NCBI RefSeq assembly: GCF_030499575.1
Contig: NZ_JASTLC010000001.1
Coordinates: 9,448,001 to 9,512,000, forward strand
From: Streptomyces sp. DG2A-72
GTDB taxonomy: Bacteria > Actinomycetota > Actinomycetes > Streptomycetales > Streptomycetaceae
DNA: 64,000 bases
Direction of reading: 5' to 3'
Shown: piece after piece, positions 22,626 to 34,800 of the stretch
Layout of the letters: each line of letters starts with the position of its first letter
Position numbering within the stretch: the first letter of the stretch is position 1
Notes under the pieces: generated by a model
The model's input: only the letters and a program-made list of their open reading frames with translations
What the model was told of the DNA's origin: nothing
Databases searched by the model: none
Translations under genes and position numbers: made by a program

Positions 22626-23288
22626 TTGCTCGCACTCCTGCACACCTCACCCGTCCACATCCCCGTCTTCGACGCCCTGCGCGACTCAGACCACCCAGGC
22701 CTGGAGCTACGGCACTTCGTCGACGAGTCGCTCCTCGACCGCGCCCGCGCCGAAGGCCCCGAGGCGGTGGCGGACGACGTGCGTGCCGCCCTGCAGCGGG
22801 CCGCCGCCGACGGCGCCCGGGCCGTACTGTGCACCTGCTCGACCCTCGGCGGCGTCGCAGAGTCGGCCGGCGCCGGGATCGGGGTACCGGTGCTGCGCGG
22901 CGACCGTCCGATGGCGGCCGCCGCGGTGGCCACGGGACCCCGGATCGTCGTCCTCGGCACGGTGGAGAGCACATTCGGGCCCACCGTGTCGCTGATCGAG
23001 GAAGAGGCCCACCGCGCAGGGCACCCCACGGACGTACGGACCCGTCTGGTGGCGGACGCCTGGCGGCACTTCGAAACGGGCGACCTGGGCGGATACGCCC
23101 GACTGATCGCCACCACGGCCGACGAGGTGACCGACGCCGACGCGATCGTCCTCGCCCAGCCGTCCATGGCTCCGGCCAGGCAGTTGACGACGACCTCGGT
23201 CCCGGTCCTGTCCAGCCCCCGCCCGGCCCTCGCGGCCGGGGCGGAGGCGGCGGGCCACCTGGACCCCTCGGTTGACTCCGGCGAGTGA
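22626..23288 (+). CDS. Aspartate/glutamate racemase-like protein
   Basis: About 220 residues starting at TTG 22626, nine bases after a GAGG that overlaps the preceding stop. The chain has the racemase two-domain pattern with possible catalytic Cys near VLCTCSTLGGVAE in the first half; the second half contains RLVADAWRHFETGD, but the expected second Cys (usually in a GCT motif) is not evident (IVLAQPSMAP is found at that position). It may therefore act as a hydrolase, decarboxylase-like or inactive paralogue of the Asp/Glu racemase superfamily. Confidence 0.72.
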   Translation: MLALLHTSPVHIPVFDALRDSDHPGLELRHFVDESLLDRARAEGPEAVADDVRAALQRAAADGARAVLCTCSTLGGVAESAGAGIGVPVLRGDRPMAAAAVATGPRIVVLGTVESTFGPTVSLIEEEAHRAGHPTDVRTRLVADAWRHFETGDLGGYARLIATTADEVTDADAIVLAQPSMAPARQLTTTSVPVLSSPRPALAAGAEAAGHLDPSVDSGE

Positions 23289-23360
23289 GTGGCCGTACCG
23301 CGCCCGGGTACGCGGGGGAGTAGTCCAGAGCCGACGTTTCACCACTGGCCGGAGGACACC

Positions 23361-23612
23361 ATGACCAACCCGAACCCCGACCCCGTCCCCCCGGGTCCGA
23401 CCCCTGGCCCCACGCCCGGCCCGGACCCTGCACACCCCGAGCCACCACCGTCCCCGGTCCCGACACCGGAGCCCCCGCCGGTACCCGGTCCCCCTCCACC
23501 GTCCCCGGGCCCACCCCCAGGCCCCAGCCCGGTCCCCGGCCCGGACCCGTCCCCGGTCCCACCGGGCCCAGAACCAGTACCGAACCCGGAACCGGGCCCA
23601 CCACTCACGTGA
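23361..23612 (+). CDS. Tiny proline-rich low-complexity protein
   Basis: An 83-residue protein that is more than half proline, built from PGP, PDP and PVP repeats (for example GPTPGPTPGPDP), with no signal peptide or membrane segment. A clear GGAGGA ribosome-binding site lies seven bases before ATG 23361, which argues that it is translated rather than chance open sequence in GC-rich DNA. It is followed by a perfect hairpin. No known family is recognised; function unknown. Confidence 0.62.
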   Translation: MTNPNPDPVPPGPTPGPTPGPDPAHPEPPPSPVPTPEPPPVPGPPPPSPGPPPGPSPVPGPDPSPVPPGPEPVPNPEPGPPLT

Positions 23613-23628
23613 GGCGAGAATGAAAAGG

Positions 23629-23660
23629 TGATGGGCGGCGCCACAAGACGCCGCCCATCA
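23629..23660. terminator. Bidirectional hairpin terminator
   Basis: A perfect 12-bp stem (TGATGGGCGGCG / CGCCGCCCATCA) with an eight-base loop, between the convergent proline-rich gene and gnd. It could end transcription from both sides. Confidence 0.8.
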
Positions 23661-23691
23661 CAACGCGCCCCTTTAGCAACGCGTCCCTTTA

Positions 23692-23713
23692 GGGGCGCGG
23701 GGAACTGCGCGAC
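23692..23713. repeat. Inverted copy of the Streptomyces CGCAGTTCCCCGCG intergenic repeat
   Basis: GGGGCGCGGGGAACTGCGCGAC is the reverse complement of the core block found twice at 13464-13483 and 13611-13630. It lies in the interval between the hairpin terminator and the gnd stop. This block recurs between genes in many Streptomyces genomes and has no settled function. Confidence 0.8.
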
Positions 23714-23761
23714 AAGCCCCCACGCACCCGCACCCCCGAGCGAACCGCTCTCCCCGAGCGA

Positions 23762-25204
23762 CTAGGCGGAAACCTCCGACCGATCCCCACCCCACAACGT
23801 GTGGAACGACCCCTCCCGATCGACCCGCCGATACGTGTGCGCCCCAAAGAAGTCCCGCTGCCCCTGCGTAAGCGCCGCCGGCAACCGCTCCGCACGCAGC
23901 GCGTCGTAGTACGCGAGGGCCGCGGAGAAGCCGGGCGTCGGCACGCCCTGACGGGCCGCGGCGATGATCACCTCGCGCCAGTCGTCCTGAGCCGCGCCGA
24001 TCTCCTGCGCGAACGTGTCGTCGGACAGCAGGCTCGGCAGATCGGCTCGAACGTCGTACGCGGCACGGATACGGTCCAGGAACGCCGCGCGGATGATGCA
24101 GCCGCCGCGCCAGATGGAGGCGACGGCACCGAGGTCGATGTCCCAGCCGTACTCGTCGCGGGCCGCGTCGATCTGATGGAAGCCCTGCGTGTACGACACG
24201 ATCTTCGAGGCGTACAAGGCCTGCTCCACCCGGTCGGCAAAGGCCCCGGCCTCCGCCTCGCTCAGCGGCGACGCCTTCGGCCCGGCCAGCCCGCGTGACG
24301 CCTCACGGAGTGCCTCGTGCCCGGACAGCGACCGCGCGAAGACGGCCTCGGCGATACCCGACACCGGAACACCCAGGTCGAGCGCGATCTGCACGGTCCA
24401 CCGCCCCGTGCCCTTCTGCTCCGCCTGGTCCACCACCACGTCCACGAACGGCTCGCCCGTCGCCGCGTCCACGTGCGACAGCACCTCGGCCGTGATCTCG
24501 ATCAGGTACGAGTCCAGCCGCCCGGTGTTCCAGGTGCGGAAGATCTCCGCGATCTGCGCGGGCGAGTACCCGGCGACATCGCGCAGCAGTTGATACGCCT
24601 CGCCGATCAGCTGCATGTCGGCGTACTCGATGCCGTTGTGCACCATCTTCACGAAGTGCCCGGCACCGTCGGGACCGACGTGCGTGACACAGGGAGCCCC
24701 GTCGGCGGCCTTCGCGGAGATCTTCTCGAGCATCGGGCCCAGCGAGTCGTACGACTCCTTCGGCCCGCCCGGCATGATGCTCGGTCCGTGCAGCGCGCCT
24801 TCCTCGCCGCCGGAGACGCCCATGCCGACGAAGTGGATGCCCTGCTCGCGCAGGTCGCGCTCGCGGCGGCGGGTGTCGGCGAAGTGCGCGTTACCGCCGT
24901 CGATGATCATGTCGCCGGGCTCCAGGAGCGGGGCGAACTCCTGGATCACCGCGTCCGTCGGCTCACCGGCCTTCACCATGATGACCAGGCGCCGCGGCCG
25001 CTCCAGCGCCGCCACGAACTCCTTCGCGGTCTCGGCCGCGACGAAGTCGCCCTCACTCCCGAACTCCTCGACCAGGGCGTGCGTCCGCGCCGACGTCCTG
25101 TTGTGCACCGCGACCGTGTAGCCGTTGCGCGCGAAGTTGCGGGCGAGGTTGCGGCCCATGACCGCGAGACCCGTGACGCCGATCTGGGCTGAAGTGCCGG
25201 ACAT
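23762..25204 (-). CDS. gnd: 6-phosphogluconate dehydrogenase, decarboxylating
   Basis: A 480-residue enzyme of the oxidative pentose phosphate pathway that turns 6-phosphogluconate into ribulose 5-phosphate with NADP+. The N-terminal GVTGLAVMGRNLARNFARNG nucleotide-binding motif, the IIDGGNAHFADTRRRE and GVSGGEEGALHGPSIMPGG substrate segments and HNGIEYADMQLI are all present. Length and ends match the family. The ATG at 25204 has AGGAGG upstream. Its upstream flank is the edge of a mobile-element remnant region, but the coding sequence is intact. Confidence 0.97.
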   Translation of the reverse strand: MSGTSAQIGVTGLAVMGRNLARNFARNGYTVAVHNRTSARTHALVEEFGSEGDFVAAETAKEFVAALERPRRLVIMVKAGEPTDAVIQEFAPLLEPGDMIIDGGNAHFADTRRRERDLREQGIHFVGMGVSGGEEGALHGPSIMPGGPKESYDSLGPMLEKISAKAADGAPCVTHVGPDGAGHFVKMVHNGIEYADMQLIGEAYQLLRDVAGYSPAQIAEIFRTWNTGRLDSYLIEITAEVLSHVDAATGEPFVDVVVDQAEQKGTGRWTVQIALDLGVPVSGIAEAVFARSLSGHEALREASRGLAGPKASPLSEAEAGAFADRVEQALYASKIVSYTQGFHQIDAARDEYGWDIDLGAVASIWRGGCIIRAAFLDRIRAAYDVRADLPSLLSDDTFAQEIGAAQDDWREVIIAAARQGVPTPGFSAALAYYDALRAERLPAALTQGQRDFFGAHTYRRVDREGSFHTLWGGDRSEVSA

Positions 25205-25220
25205 ACCCTTTGACCTCCTG

Positions 25221-25655
25221 TTATGCCGCTATCTCTATTGCAGAGGGCACATTCAGGGCAGTCTGCGGAGGTGTGGCGATACCGGCCATACCCGCAGTCA
25301 CTGCGTCCCGAGTCGTGTCTTCCGCCGCTTCCCACAGATGTACGTAGTGATTCAGCGTTGTACTCGGCTTGGAGTGCCCGAGTGCACGCTGAACACCCTT
25401 GATGCTCTCACCCTGGGCAATCAGCACACTCGCACAGAAGTCACGGAGGCTGTGGAGCGTCGCACCGTCGTTGCCCCGTGGAACCCGGTACGGCCTGATC
25501 GCCTCGACGACGAACGGCGCAAGGTGGACCGTACGGACGCTGTGACGGCTGATGGCCGAGCGCTTTGCCAAGCAGCCGACCGGAGGGACGGCGTTGCCTC
25601 CGGGACGCGGCCAGCTCCTGCGTCGAACCTGTTCACACCGCTGCCGGATGGTCAC
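25221..25655 (-). pseudogene. Tyrosine-recombinase (phage/ICE integrase) C-terminal remnant
   Basis: The last 90 or so codons encode a tyrosine-recombinase tail: HSLRDFCASVL (Arg-bearing box), RALGHSKPSTTLNHYVHLW (His and catalytic Tyr). The N-terminal DNA-binding region and first catalytic Arg box are missing, and the preceding residues (MTIRQRCEQVRRRSW...) do not resemble an integrase. A GTG at 25655 overlaps the stop of the small gene upstream, so the fragment may still be translated. It is a leftover of an integrated element that ended next to gnd. Confidence 0.8.
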
Positions 25656-25978
25656 TCCCCCGTGATCTTCCGAAGCAGATCGAGGAAGCTGTCTCGAACC
25701 TGCCCGCCGGCCCCGGAAAGCGGATCCGCCGAACGCCGAAAGTAGACAGCGCAGGAGACCGCTGCGGGCGCAAGACGGGAGTCCTCGGCAAGGCTTCCAC
25801 CGGGAGTCACAGGCCGCATGCCTTGGACGATCGCATCAGCGAGAGGGCGCACGGCGACAGCTTCCACGATTCGGATGGCACAGGCGTGCTCAGCCGGGCT
25901 CGGCTCCCACCCGTTGCTGTCGAACGCGGCATGCAGATCACGTATGTGTGTCGCCAACTGCTCGATGTCGGCTGCCAT
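25652..25978 (-). CDS. Small hypothetical protein from the mobile-element remnant
   Basis: About 108 residues (MAADIEQLATHIRDLHAAFDSNG start, DSFLDLLRKITGE end), soluble and mixed-charge, with no recognised domain. Its stop overlaps the start of the integrase remnant (GTGA), which suggests it was part of the same element. From memory, similar small proteins occur beside integrases of actinomycete integrative elements, but this is not proven here. There is no strong ribosome-binding site in front of ATG 25978. Confidence 0.6.
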   Translation of the reverse strand: MAADIEQLATHIRDLHAAFDSNGWEPSPAEHACAIRIVEAVAVRPLADAIVQGMRPVTPGGSLAEDSRLAPAAVSCAVYFRRSADPLSGAGGQVRDSFLDLLRKITGE

Positions 25979-26139
25979 GAGCCGACCATACGGAGTAGGA
26001 CCAACAGGAGTCGAGGCGCCGATCACGCCTTGGTCGGATCCGGTGCCTCGATTGGGGAGAGGCGGAGTCCTTGGCCCGCTCCCAGTAGCAGTTGTCGATC
26101 GCGCTGTCCTCGGCGGGGCCGGCGCTTCACATGAGCACG

Positions 26140-26895
26140 GCGCTGACCGGCACGGTGCCGGATGAGTCCGGGAAGAAGGACTCCGACCCAGTAGGACCAG
26201 ACGCCTTCGACGGGATTGAGGTCGGGTGCGTAGGGCGGCAGGTGGACGGCGGTGATCCAGTCGCGGGTGTCGATGAAGGTTGTCCCGCACCAGACCATCG
26301 GGGCGCCGAGTTGTTGGTGGGCAGCGGACAGCAGGTCGCGGTAATCGGTCCAGGTGAAAGTGCGCCGACGGGTGCGCTTGTGATCGCCGTGCCGGATCAG
26401 CCGGTAGATGAGGCGGGATCGGCTGCCCGGCCGGTAGCAGGCCAAAGCGGCCAGAGAGATTCGGCGTTGGGAACCTCCGCGGACCCGGATAACGGGGGCG
26501 CGGCCACACTTGGACCAGGTGCGGGAAGTCGGCGGCGTAAGCGAGAACCCTGCCTCGTGCTCGAAGACGACGAACGCCCTCAGCGTCGCCGCGGTGCTCC
26601 CACCTGGGGCCAGGTCTCCTTCACCCAGCCGGTCACCCTCTGCTCGTCGCGCTCCACGGCCCGCCGGGCGGGCACCCGGTGGCTGAAGCCATGCCGGTGC
26701 AGCATCTGAGCGATGCCGGAGAGGGTGAAACTCTTGTGGATCCGGCGCCCGATGAGCGTCTTGATCCGGGACAGCGTCCACCTCTGGTCCGGCCAGCCGT
26801 ACGCCGCCGGCCCCTGCGAGCGCAGGCCCCTCGGGCCAAGGTTTTCCCAAGTCCGGCGCCACCGCTGCACCGACCGCACACTCACTCTTGACCGC
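26140..26895 (-). mobile_element. IS630-family transposase remnant, frameshifted
   Basis: IS630 transposase sequence is readable in pieces across frames. A helix-turn-helix segment (SVRSVQRWRRTWENLGPRGL) and DQRWTLSRIKTLIGR lie in one frame, VVFEHEAGFSLTPPTSRTW (second acidic box) in another, and DWITAVHLPPYAPDLNPVEGVWS (DDE box with final Glu) also after a frame jump near 26290. An internal deletion lies between GLRSQ and GPAAYGWP. The N-terminus and the C-terminal tail are missing. No terminal inverted repeats were identified. It is inactive. Confidence 0.8.
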
Positions 26896-26954
26896 CGAAC
26901 GTGATCACTTGATTTCTGCTGGTCAGGCATGGTTTCGCTCGGGCTGAGGGAGGC

Positions 26955-27344
26955 ATGCCGACGTCTGGTGTCCGCTTCATGGGCGAGGGGTGCGCGGTGG
27001 CGTCGGTGCTGGGAATGCTGGAGGAACGGGAGGCGGCTGCCCGCGTGCGGGTGGAGGGCTTGCGGGAGGAAGCCGCGCGGCTGGCTGAGGTGTTGGAGGC
27101 CGCGGAGATCGAGCTGGACCGGCGGGTGATCGCGCGGGAGGAACTGGTCGAGGCCCTGGCAGTCTCTGCGGCCGAGTCCACTGCCGTGACCACGACCGAG
27201 GCGGGGGAGAAAGCGGCGCAGTCGCTCGCGCCGGTGCCGGGCTCGACGGTGCCGCCCTGGCGGGAAGGGTTGCCGGTGAGGGTTCTGGCGCCGGACCATC
27301 AGCGGATCCTGGGCGTGCTGGAACAGCAGCGATCCATGGGGCGC
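26955..27344 (+). pseudogene. Truncated coiled-coil protein gene
   Basis: From ATG 26955 or 26979 the frame encodes about 60 residues of strong heptad-like coiled coil (LEEREAAARVRVEGLREEA...), then a Pro/Ala linker and PPWREGLPVRVLAPDHQRILGVLEQQ. From memory such proteins are common in Streptomyces and end in a short helical DNA-binding-like region; here the sense fades after about 27340 and the frame runs on into antisense of the LysR gene. It is probably a 3'-truncated gene at the edge of the mobile remnant. Confidence 0.5.
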
Positions 27345-27520
27345 GGACTCTCGTCCAGCAGAGGCGCTTCGCGCAGCCAAGCCCTCCCTCCGCTCGAGCT
27401 TCCCGACGTCGCTGCGACGTGTGCCGAGCCCGCAGGGTCTACGGGCGCCGCACACCGCGGGAAGATCGGTGATCCTGCGAAGGTCAAGAGACAAGCTGAG
27501 GCGTCGGTGCCTTGTCAGGT

Positions 27521-28429
27521 TCAACCGGTCTTCGGGACATGCGTGACGTCTCGTGCGACGGCCACGAAGTTCGCGGCGACGGGTGAGACGCCGTGGCGCG
27601 GGACCGCCACGGCGAGTTCGGTCGGTGACGTGGTGGGGAGCAGCTCGGCGAATACCGCGCCCAGGCCGCTCAGGGCTCCGACCGAGCCCGGGACGATGCT
27701 GACGCCGCAGCCGGCCGCCACCAGGCCGACGATCGTCTGCATCTGAATCGCCTCCTGCACCACCCTCGGCTCGAAGCCGCCCGCGTGCCGGCAGAGGGTG
27801 GTGATCCGGTCGTAGAGGCCCACACCCAGGTGCCGGGGAAAGCGTACGAAAGGCTCGTCGGCCAGCGAGCGGATGTGCAGGCACTGTCGGTCGGCCAGCC
27901 TGTGGTCGCTGGGCAGCACGACGAGCAGCGGTTCACGGGAGACCGGAAGGAGAGCGAACTCCGCGTCGGCGGGTGAGGGGAGCGGTGGACGGACGAAGCC
28001 GACATCGAGCGCGTGTGCGCGCAGTCGCTCGATCTGAGTGGCCGTGGGGAGTTCGCTGAAGCGTACGACCACGTCCGGGTAGCGAGTGCGGTAGGCGCGC
28101 AGTACGGCGGGCAACGGGTGCAGCGCGGCGGAGCCGACCATGCCGACGGAGAGCTCGCCGATGTCGCCGCGCCCGGCGGAACGCGCGCGGGTCTCCGCCC
28201 GCGCCGCCAGAGCCAGCGCGCCGCGCGCGTCGGCGACGAAGAGCTCTCCGGCCACGGTCAGCCGCACGTGGCGGGTGTCCCGGTCGAACAGCGAGACGCC
28301 CAGCTCACGCTCCAGCGCCTTGATGGCCTGGCTCAACGGCGGCTGTGCGATGCCCAGTTCGGCGGCTGCGCGGCCGAAGTGGAGATGGTCGGCGACGGCT
28401 ACGGCTGCCCGTAAATGTCTCAGTTCCAC
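27521..28429 (-). CDS. LysR-family transcriptional regulator
   Basis: About 302 residues with an N-terminal winged helix-turn-helix (ELRHLRAAVAVADHLHFGRAAAELG, then QPPLSQAIKALERELG) and a LysR substrate-binding domain. GTG 28429 matches the usual family start (VELRHL); an in-frame GTG at 28447 is a longer alternative. It is divergent from the phosphatase-superfamily gene at 28555, the classic arrangement for a LysR protein and its target, so regulation of that gene is likely though unproven. The effector is unknown. Confidence 0.92.
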   Translation of the reverse strand: MELRHLRAAVAVADHLHFGRAAAELGIAQPPLSQAIKALERELGVSLFDRDTRHVRLTVAGELFVADARGALALAARAETRARSAGRGDIGELSVGMVGSAALHPLPAVLRAYRTRYPDVVVRFSELPTATQIERLRAHALDVGFVRPPLPSPADAEFALLPVSREPLLVVLPSDHRLADRQCLHIRSLADEPFVRFPRHLGVGLYDRITTLCRHAGGFEPRVVQEAIQMQTIVGLVAAGCGVSIVPGSVGALSGLGAVFAELLPTTSPTELAVAVPRHGVSPVAANFVAVARDVTHVPKTG

Positions 28430-28554
28430 GCAGCCCACGATATGCACCGCGTATTACTGGCGGTCAATTGTGCTATGGATGCGCAAGAAAGCGTCCGTCT
28501 CCGACAACCTGGCGCAACAGTGCCGTCTGCCGTCAGGAATGAGCGAGGGACGTT

Positions 28555-29841
28555 ATGTGTGCGGAGCATAGGGATGGGGTCTCGTCGGCGCCGAGTCGTC
28601 GGCGTGTGCTGAAGCTTGCCGGTGCTGCGGCGGCAGGCAGTACGGGAGTCGCAGCGGCTGGTGGGACGGCTGAGGCGGCTGAGGTACGGGACGCCGCTCA
28701 CCCCGTACGGCCCTCCGGCGGCGTGCGGCGCGTGGTGCTGTTCCACATCGACAGCCTGCACCACGAGGCATCCCGGCGCCTCGGCCTGGAGAATGTCCAG
28801 CGTCTGGCGGAGCGGGGCACCCAGGTGAAGGAGTCCCTGGTCATCTCGCCCTGGCATCCCACCGTCAGCGGCTATCTACCGCTCTCCACCACGTCCTTCC
28901 CGAACCCGACCACCTTCGCGGGCTCGCTGTTCCTCCGCCCCTCGCATGAGCAGCGCTATCTCCAGCACGGCTTCGCGGGATTCACAGCGCATATCGCCAA
29001 CAGCGAGGCGTACCGCTCCCTCAACCCCGGCTTCGACTTCACCCGCCTGAGCGGCGACGACAGCGATGAGGACAACGTACGCCTCGGCCTGCGTCTGCTG
29101 CGCGAGCACAACGACCTCACCTTCATGCGGCTGCTGCTCCAGGACACCAATACGGCCAGCCAGGAGGTTGCCAACGCCCCGGCCGGCGAGCCCTGGGCGC
29201 GCGACATCTACGCCAAGGGATCTCCGTACCCCGCGGTGGTGCGCACAGCAGACGCGCTGCTCGGTACGTTCCTTGACGGCCTGGAGCGGCTCGGCATGAC
29301 GCACGACACGCTGCTCGTCCTGCTCTCCGACGGCCAGTCACGGCACGGCTGGCACCCCGTCCAGGCTGAGGACTCCTGGCGCATCCCGCTCATCTTCGCG
29401 GGTCCCGGGGTGGCGAAGGGCAGGAGCATCCCGTACGCCGAGAACATCGACATCGCCCCCACCGTGGCGGCTCTCGCGCAGGTCCCCGCGCCCAGCGACG
29501 ACGGCGGCTCCGGGCGGGTGCTGGATGAGATACGGACGGACGACCGCTCGGGCGCCGCGCCCGGCGTGCCCCATCGCGTCGAGCGGATCAACCGACAGAT
29601 CGCCGAGTACCTCCGCCTGGAGGGCTGGCTGCGCGCCCACGCCCGCGACTACCCCTACCTGGACGTTCGCCTGATGCGCGCCAGCAACGGCTCGCTGTCC
29701 GACGCGCAGTTCTGGGGCCTCGACCGGATCGACGAGTGGCCCCAGGCCGAGTCGATCGACCGGATGATCGAGGACAACGACTCCGTACTCGACACCCTGC
29801 GTCAGGCCCTCCGCGACTCCGGCGCCCCCGTGCTGCCCTGA
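28555..29841 (+). CDS. Secreted alkaline phosphatase-superfamily hydrolase
   Basis: A 428-residue protein with a Tat signal (SRRRVLKLAGAAAAG). The fold is of the sulfatase / type I phosphodiesterase group: first metal Asp in VVLFHIDSLHHE, candidate nucleophile Thr/Ser near PWHPTVSGYL, DTNTASQE, and LVLLSDGQSRHG, where the usual SDHG is interrupted. It therefore may be a divergent phosphodiesterase, phosphatase or sulfatase-like enzyme. GAGGGA precedes ATG 28555. It is divergent from a LysR regulator. Confidence 0.85.
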   Translation: MCAEHRDGVSSAPSRRRVLKLAGAAAAGSTGVAAAGGTAEAAEVRDAAHPVRPSGGVRRVVLFHIDSLHHEASRRLGLENVQRLAERGTQVKESLVISPWHPTVSGYLPLSTTSFPNPTTFAGSLFLRPSHEQRYLQHGFAGFTAHIANSEAYRSLNPGFDFTRLSGDDSDEDNVRLGLRLLREHNDLTFMRLLLQDTNTASQEVANAPAGEPWARDIYAKGSPYPAVVRTADALLGTFLDGLERLGMTHDTLLVLLSDGQSRHGWHPVQAEDSWRIPLIFAGPGVAKGRSIPYAENIDIAPTVAALAQVPAPSDDGGSGRVLDEIRTDDRSGAAPGVPHRVERINRQIAEYLRLEGWLRAHARDYPYLDVRLMRASNGSLSDAQFWGLDRIDEWPQAESIDRMIEDNDSVLDTLRQALRDSGAPVLP

Positions 29842-29984
29842 GTTGTTGTTGCTGTCGATGAGTCTCCGCGTGATCCGCAGTCAGAGTTCGTGGTTGGTGC
29901 GCCGCAGCCGCGAGTGTGGGCGCAGCGTGCGCCCACGCCCACCGAACCTGCTGAGAACCGGTCACGAGACACCGAGGAACCCTG

Positions 29985-30422
29985 ATGCGTACGTTGATCA
30001 GCACCGCTTTCATCTCGCTCGACGGCGTCGTGGAGGCCCCGGGCGGCGAGCCCGGCTACCGCAACGAGTTCCTCCCCGAGGCATACGAGATCAAGGGCCG
30101 GGAGCAGAAGGAAGCCACCGCGATGCTGCTGGGCCGGACCAGCTACGAGGCGTTCAGCCCGGTGTGGCCCGACATGGAGGACTTCCCCGGCTACAAGGTG
30201 ATGCCGAAGTACGTCGTCTCCACCACCCTCACCGAGGACGACCTGGTGTCGAACTGGGGCGAGACCACGATCCTGCGCTCGCTCGACGAAGTCGCCGCGC
30301 TGAAGGAGACCGAAGGCGGCCCGATCATCGTCCACGGCAGCGCCACCCTGAACCAGGCCCTGTCGGACGCCGGCCTGATCGACCGCTACCACCTGCGCGG
30401 CGATGACATGACACCGCTTTGA
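29985..30422 (+). CDS. Dihydrofolate reductase (RibD C-terminal) family protein, C-terminally truncated
   Basis: The frame encodes the N-terminal four fifths of a RibD/DHFR-like reductase: MRTLISTAFISLDGVVEAP, MLLGRTSYEAF, YVVSTTL and IIVHGSATLNQALSDAGLIDRYHL. After RYHL the sequence ends abruptly in RGDDMTPL, where related proteins (about 185-190 residues) continue with the last beta strands. The gene is probably disrupted at its 3' end and may be non-functional. An ACGCC-type junction follows, without a recognisable insertion sequence. Confidence 0.75.
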   Translation: MRTLISTAFISLDGVVEAPGGEPGYRNEFLPEAYEIKGREQKEATAMLLGRTSYEAFSPVWPDMEDFPGYKVMPKYVVSTTLTEDDLVSNWGETTILRSLDEVAALKETEGGPIIVHGSATLNQALSDAGLIDRYHLRGDDMTPL

Positions 30423-30499
30423 CGCCCTCGCCTGACGCCCTTTGGGCTCCGCTCCGACACCCTCTGCGACGTCGCAGTGGTCATGATCCGAAACGCGGC

Positions 30500-30745
30500 A
30501 TGAGGCGCATGGCTGACCCGACGAAACCCAGGGCGTACCCCAGTACCCCTGTTGAACTTCCCGTGGGGTTCGAGGCGTGTCTGCTCGACTGTGTCCCTGC
30601 TCCCGGCTGCCGGATCTGTGCTGCCAACCGCACCGAGTCCGGGGCCCGTTGCCTGGTGGACGTTGTGGTCTGGCAGTCGGACGCACCAGCACGGCTGGAT
30701 CTTGCGTTCACGAGTCTGGTGCGAGCCTGCCCGGCCTGGCTGTAG
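30500..30745 (+). CDS. Possible small Cys-containing hypothetical protein
   Basis: From ATG 30500 or 30509 an 80-residue frame contains PVELPVGFEACLLDCVPAPGCRICAAN, a Cys pattern (ACLLDCVPAPGCRIC) that recalls small actinomycete proteins encoded near regulatory loci. The second half looks random and may be frameshifted. No good ribosome-binding site is seen. Reported because the Cys-rich motif is above background; it may be a remnant. Confidence 0.3.
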   Translation: MRRMADPTKPRAYPSTPVELPVGFEACLLDCVPAPGCRICAANRTESGARCLVDVVVWQSDAPARLDLAFTSLVRACPAWL

Positions 30746-31137
30746 GGCTGCCGGAGCTGGACCGGACGGTGGTACGGCTGAGCTTGTGACAGAGGGGTCT
30801 GTACGCATACGGGTGCGTTCCTTCGGGTGGCAATAGCTGCTCGCATATGTGAACTCTGTACATGATGTAGAAGCGCAAATCGGCAATTCTGCTGATTTCA
30901 GGCTGCGAAGGGTCTCTGACGGTCAGCCTGCTGAACCAAACCCGGGAGGCCTGGTGCCTCTGGTCCACGCTTTGCGCGCGACACATTCGGACACCCCTGC
31001 TCAGCGGGGGAACAGTCGCAGACGCCGCAGGGGAGCGCCTGCACGGCGGCTGTGTGCATGCCGCGGTGCGTGATGCTCCCTCAGCGATTCTCTGCTGATC
31101 CCCTGTCGACAGCCCCACGATCCGCCACTACGAAGGG
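30746..31137. other. Intergenic region without recognisable genes
   Basis: This interval carries only short open frames of poor quality on both strands and no repeat of note. The last part contains the promoter region and a GAAGGG ribosome-binding site for the esterase gene at 31138. Confidence 0.6.
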
Positions 31138-34590
<3,453 letters not shown>

Positions 34591-34800
34591 GAGCCGCTCC
34601 TCTGCGTGAGGCGGGGGCCCGGGGCCCGACGCGGCGATCGGTCGTCTTCCATAACCAACACGATGCCGCGAAAAACCCTTCCCGTCGTCGTACCTGAGCA
34701 CTCAATGGGTCCTACTGCCGATGGAGTACGACCGGACCTCCGTCCTCCCTCAGGCGGGTGACACCCCTGGCAGACCCCCTGGTGGCGCCCCCTACGGGCC

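Noticed and set aside
25205..27500. Intact integrative element or prophage
   Set aside because: Only truncated or frameshifted mobile genes are present, and no tRNA, att repeats, replication or transfer genes were seen.
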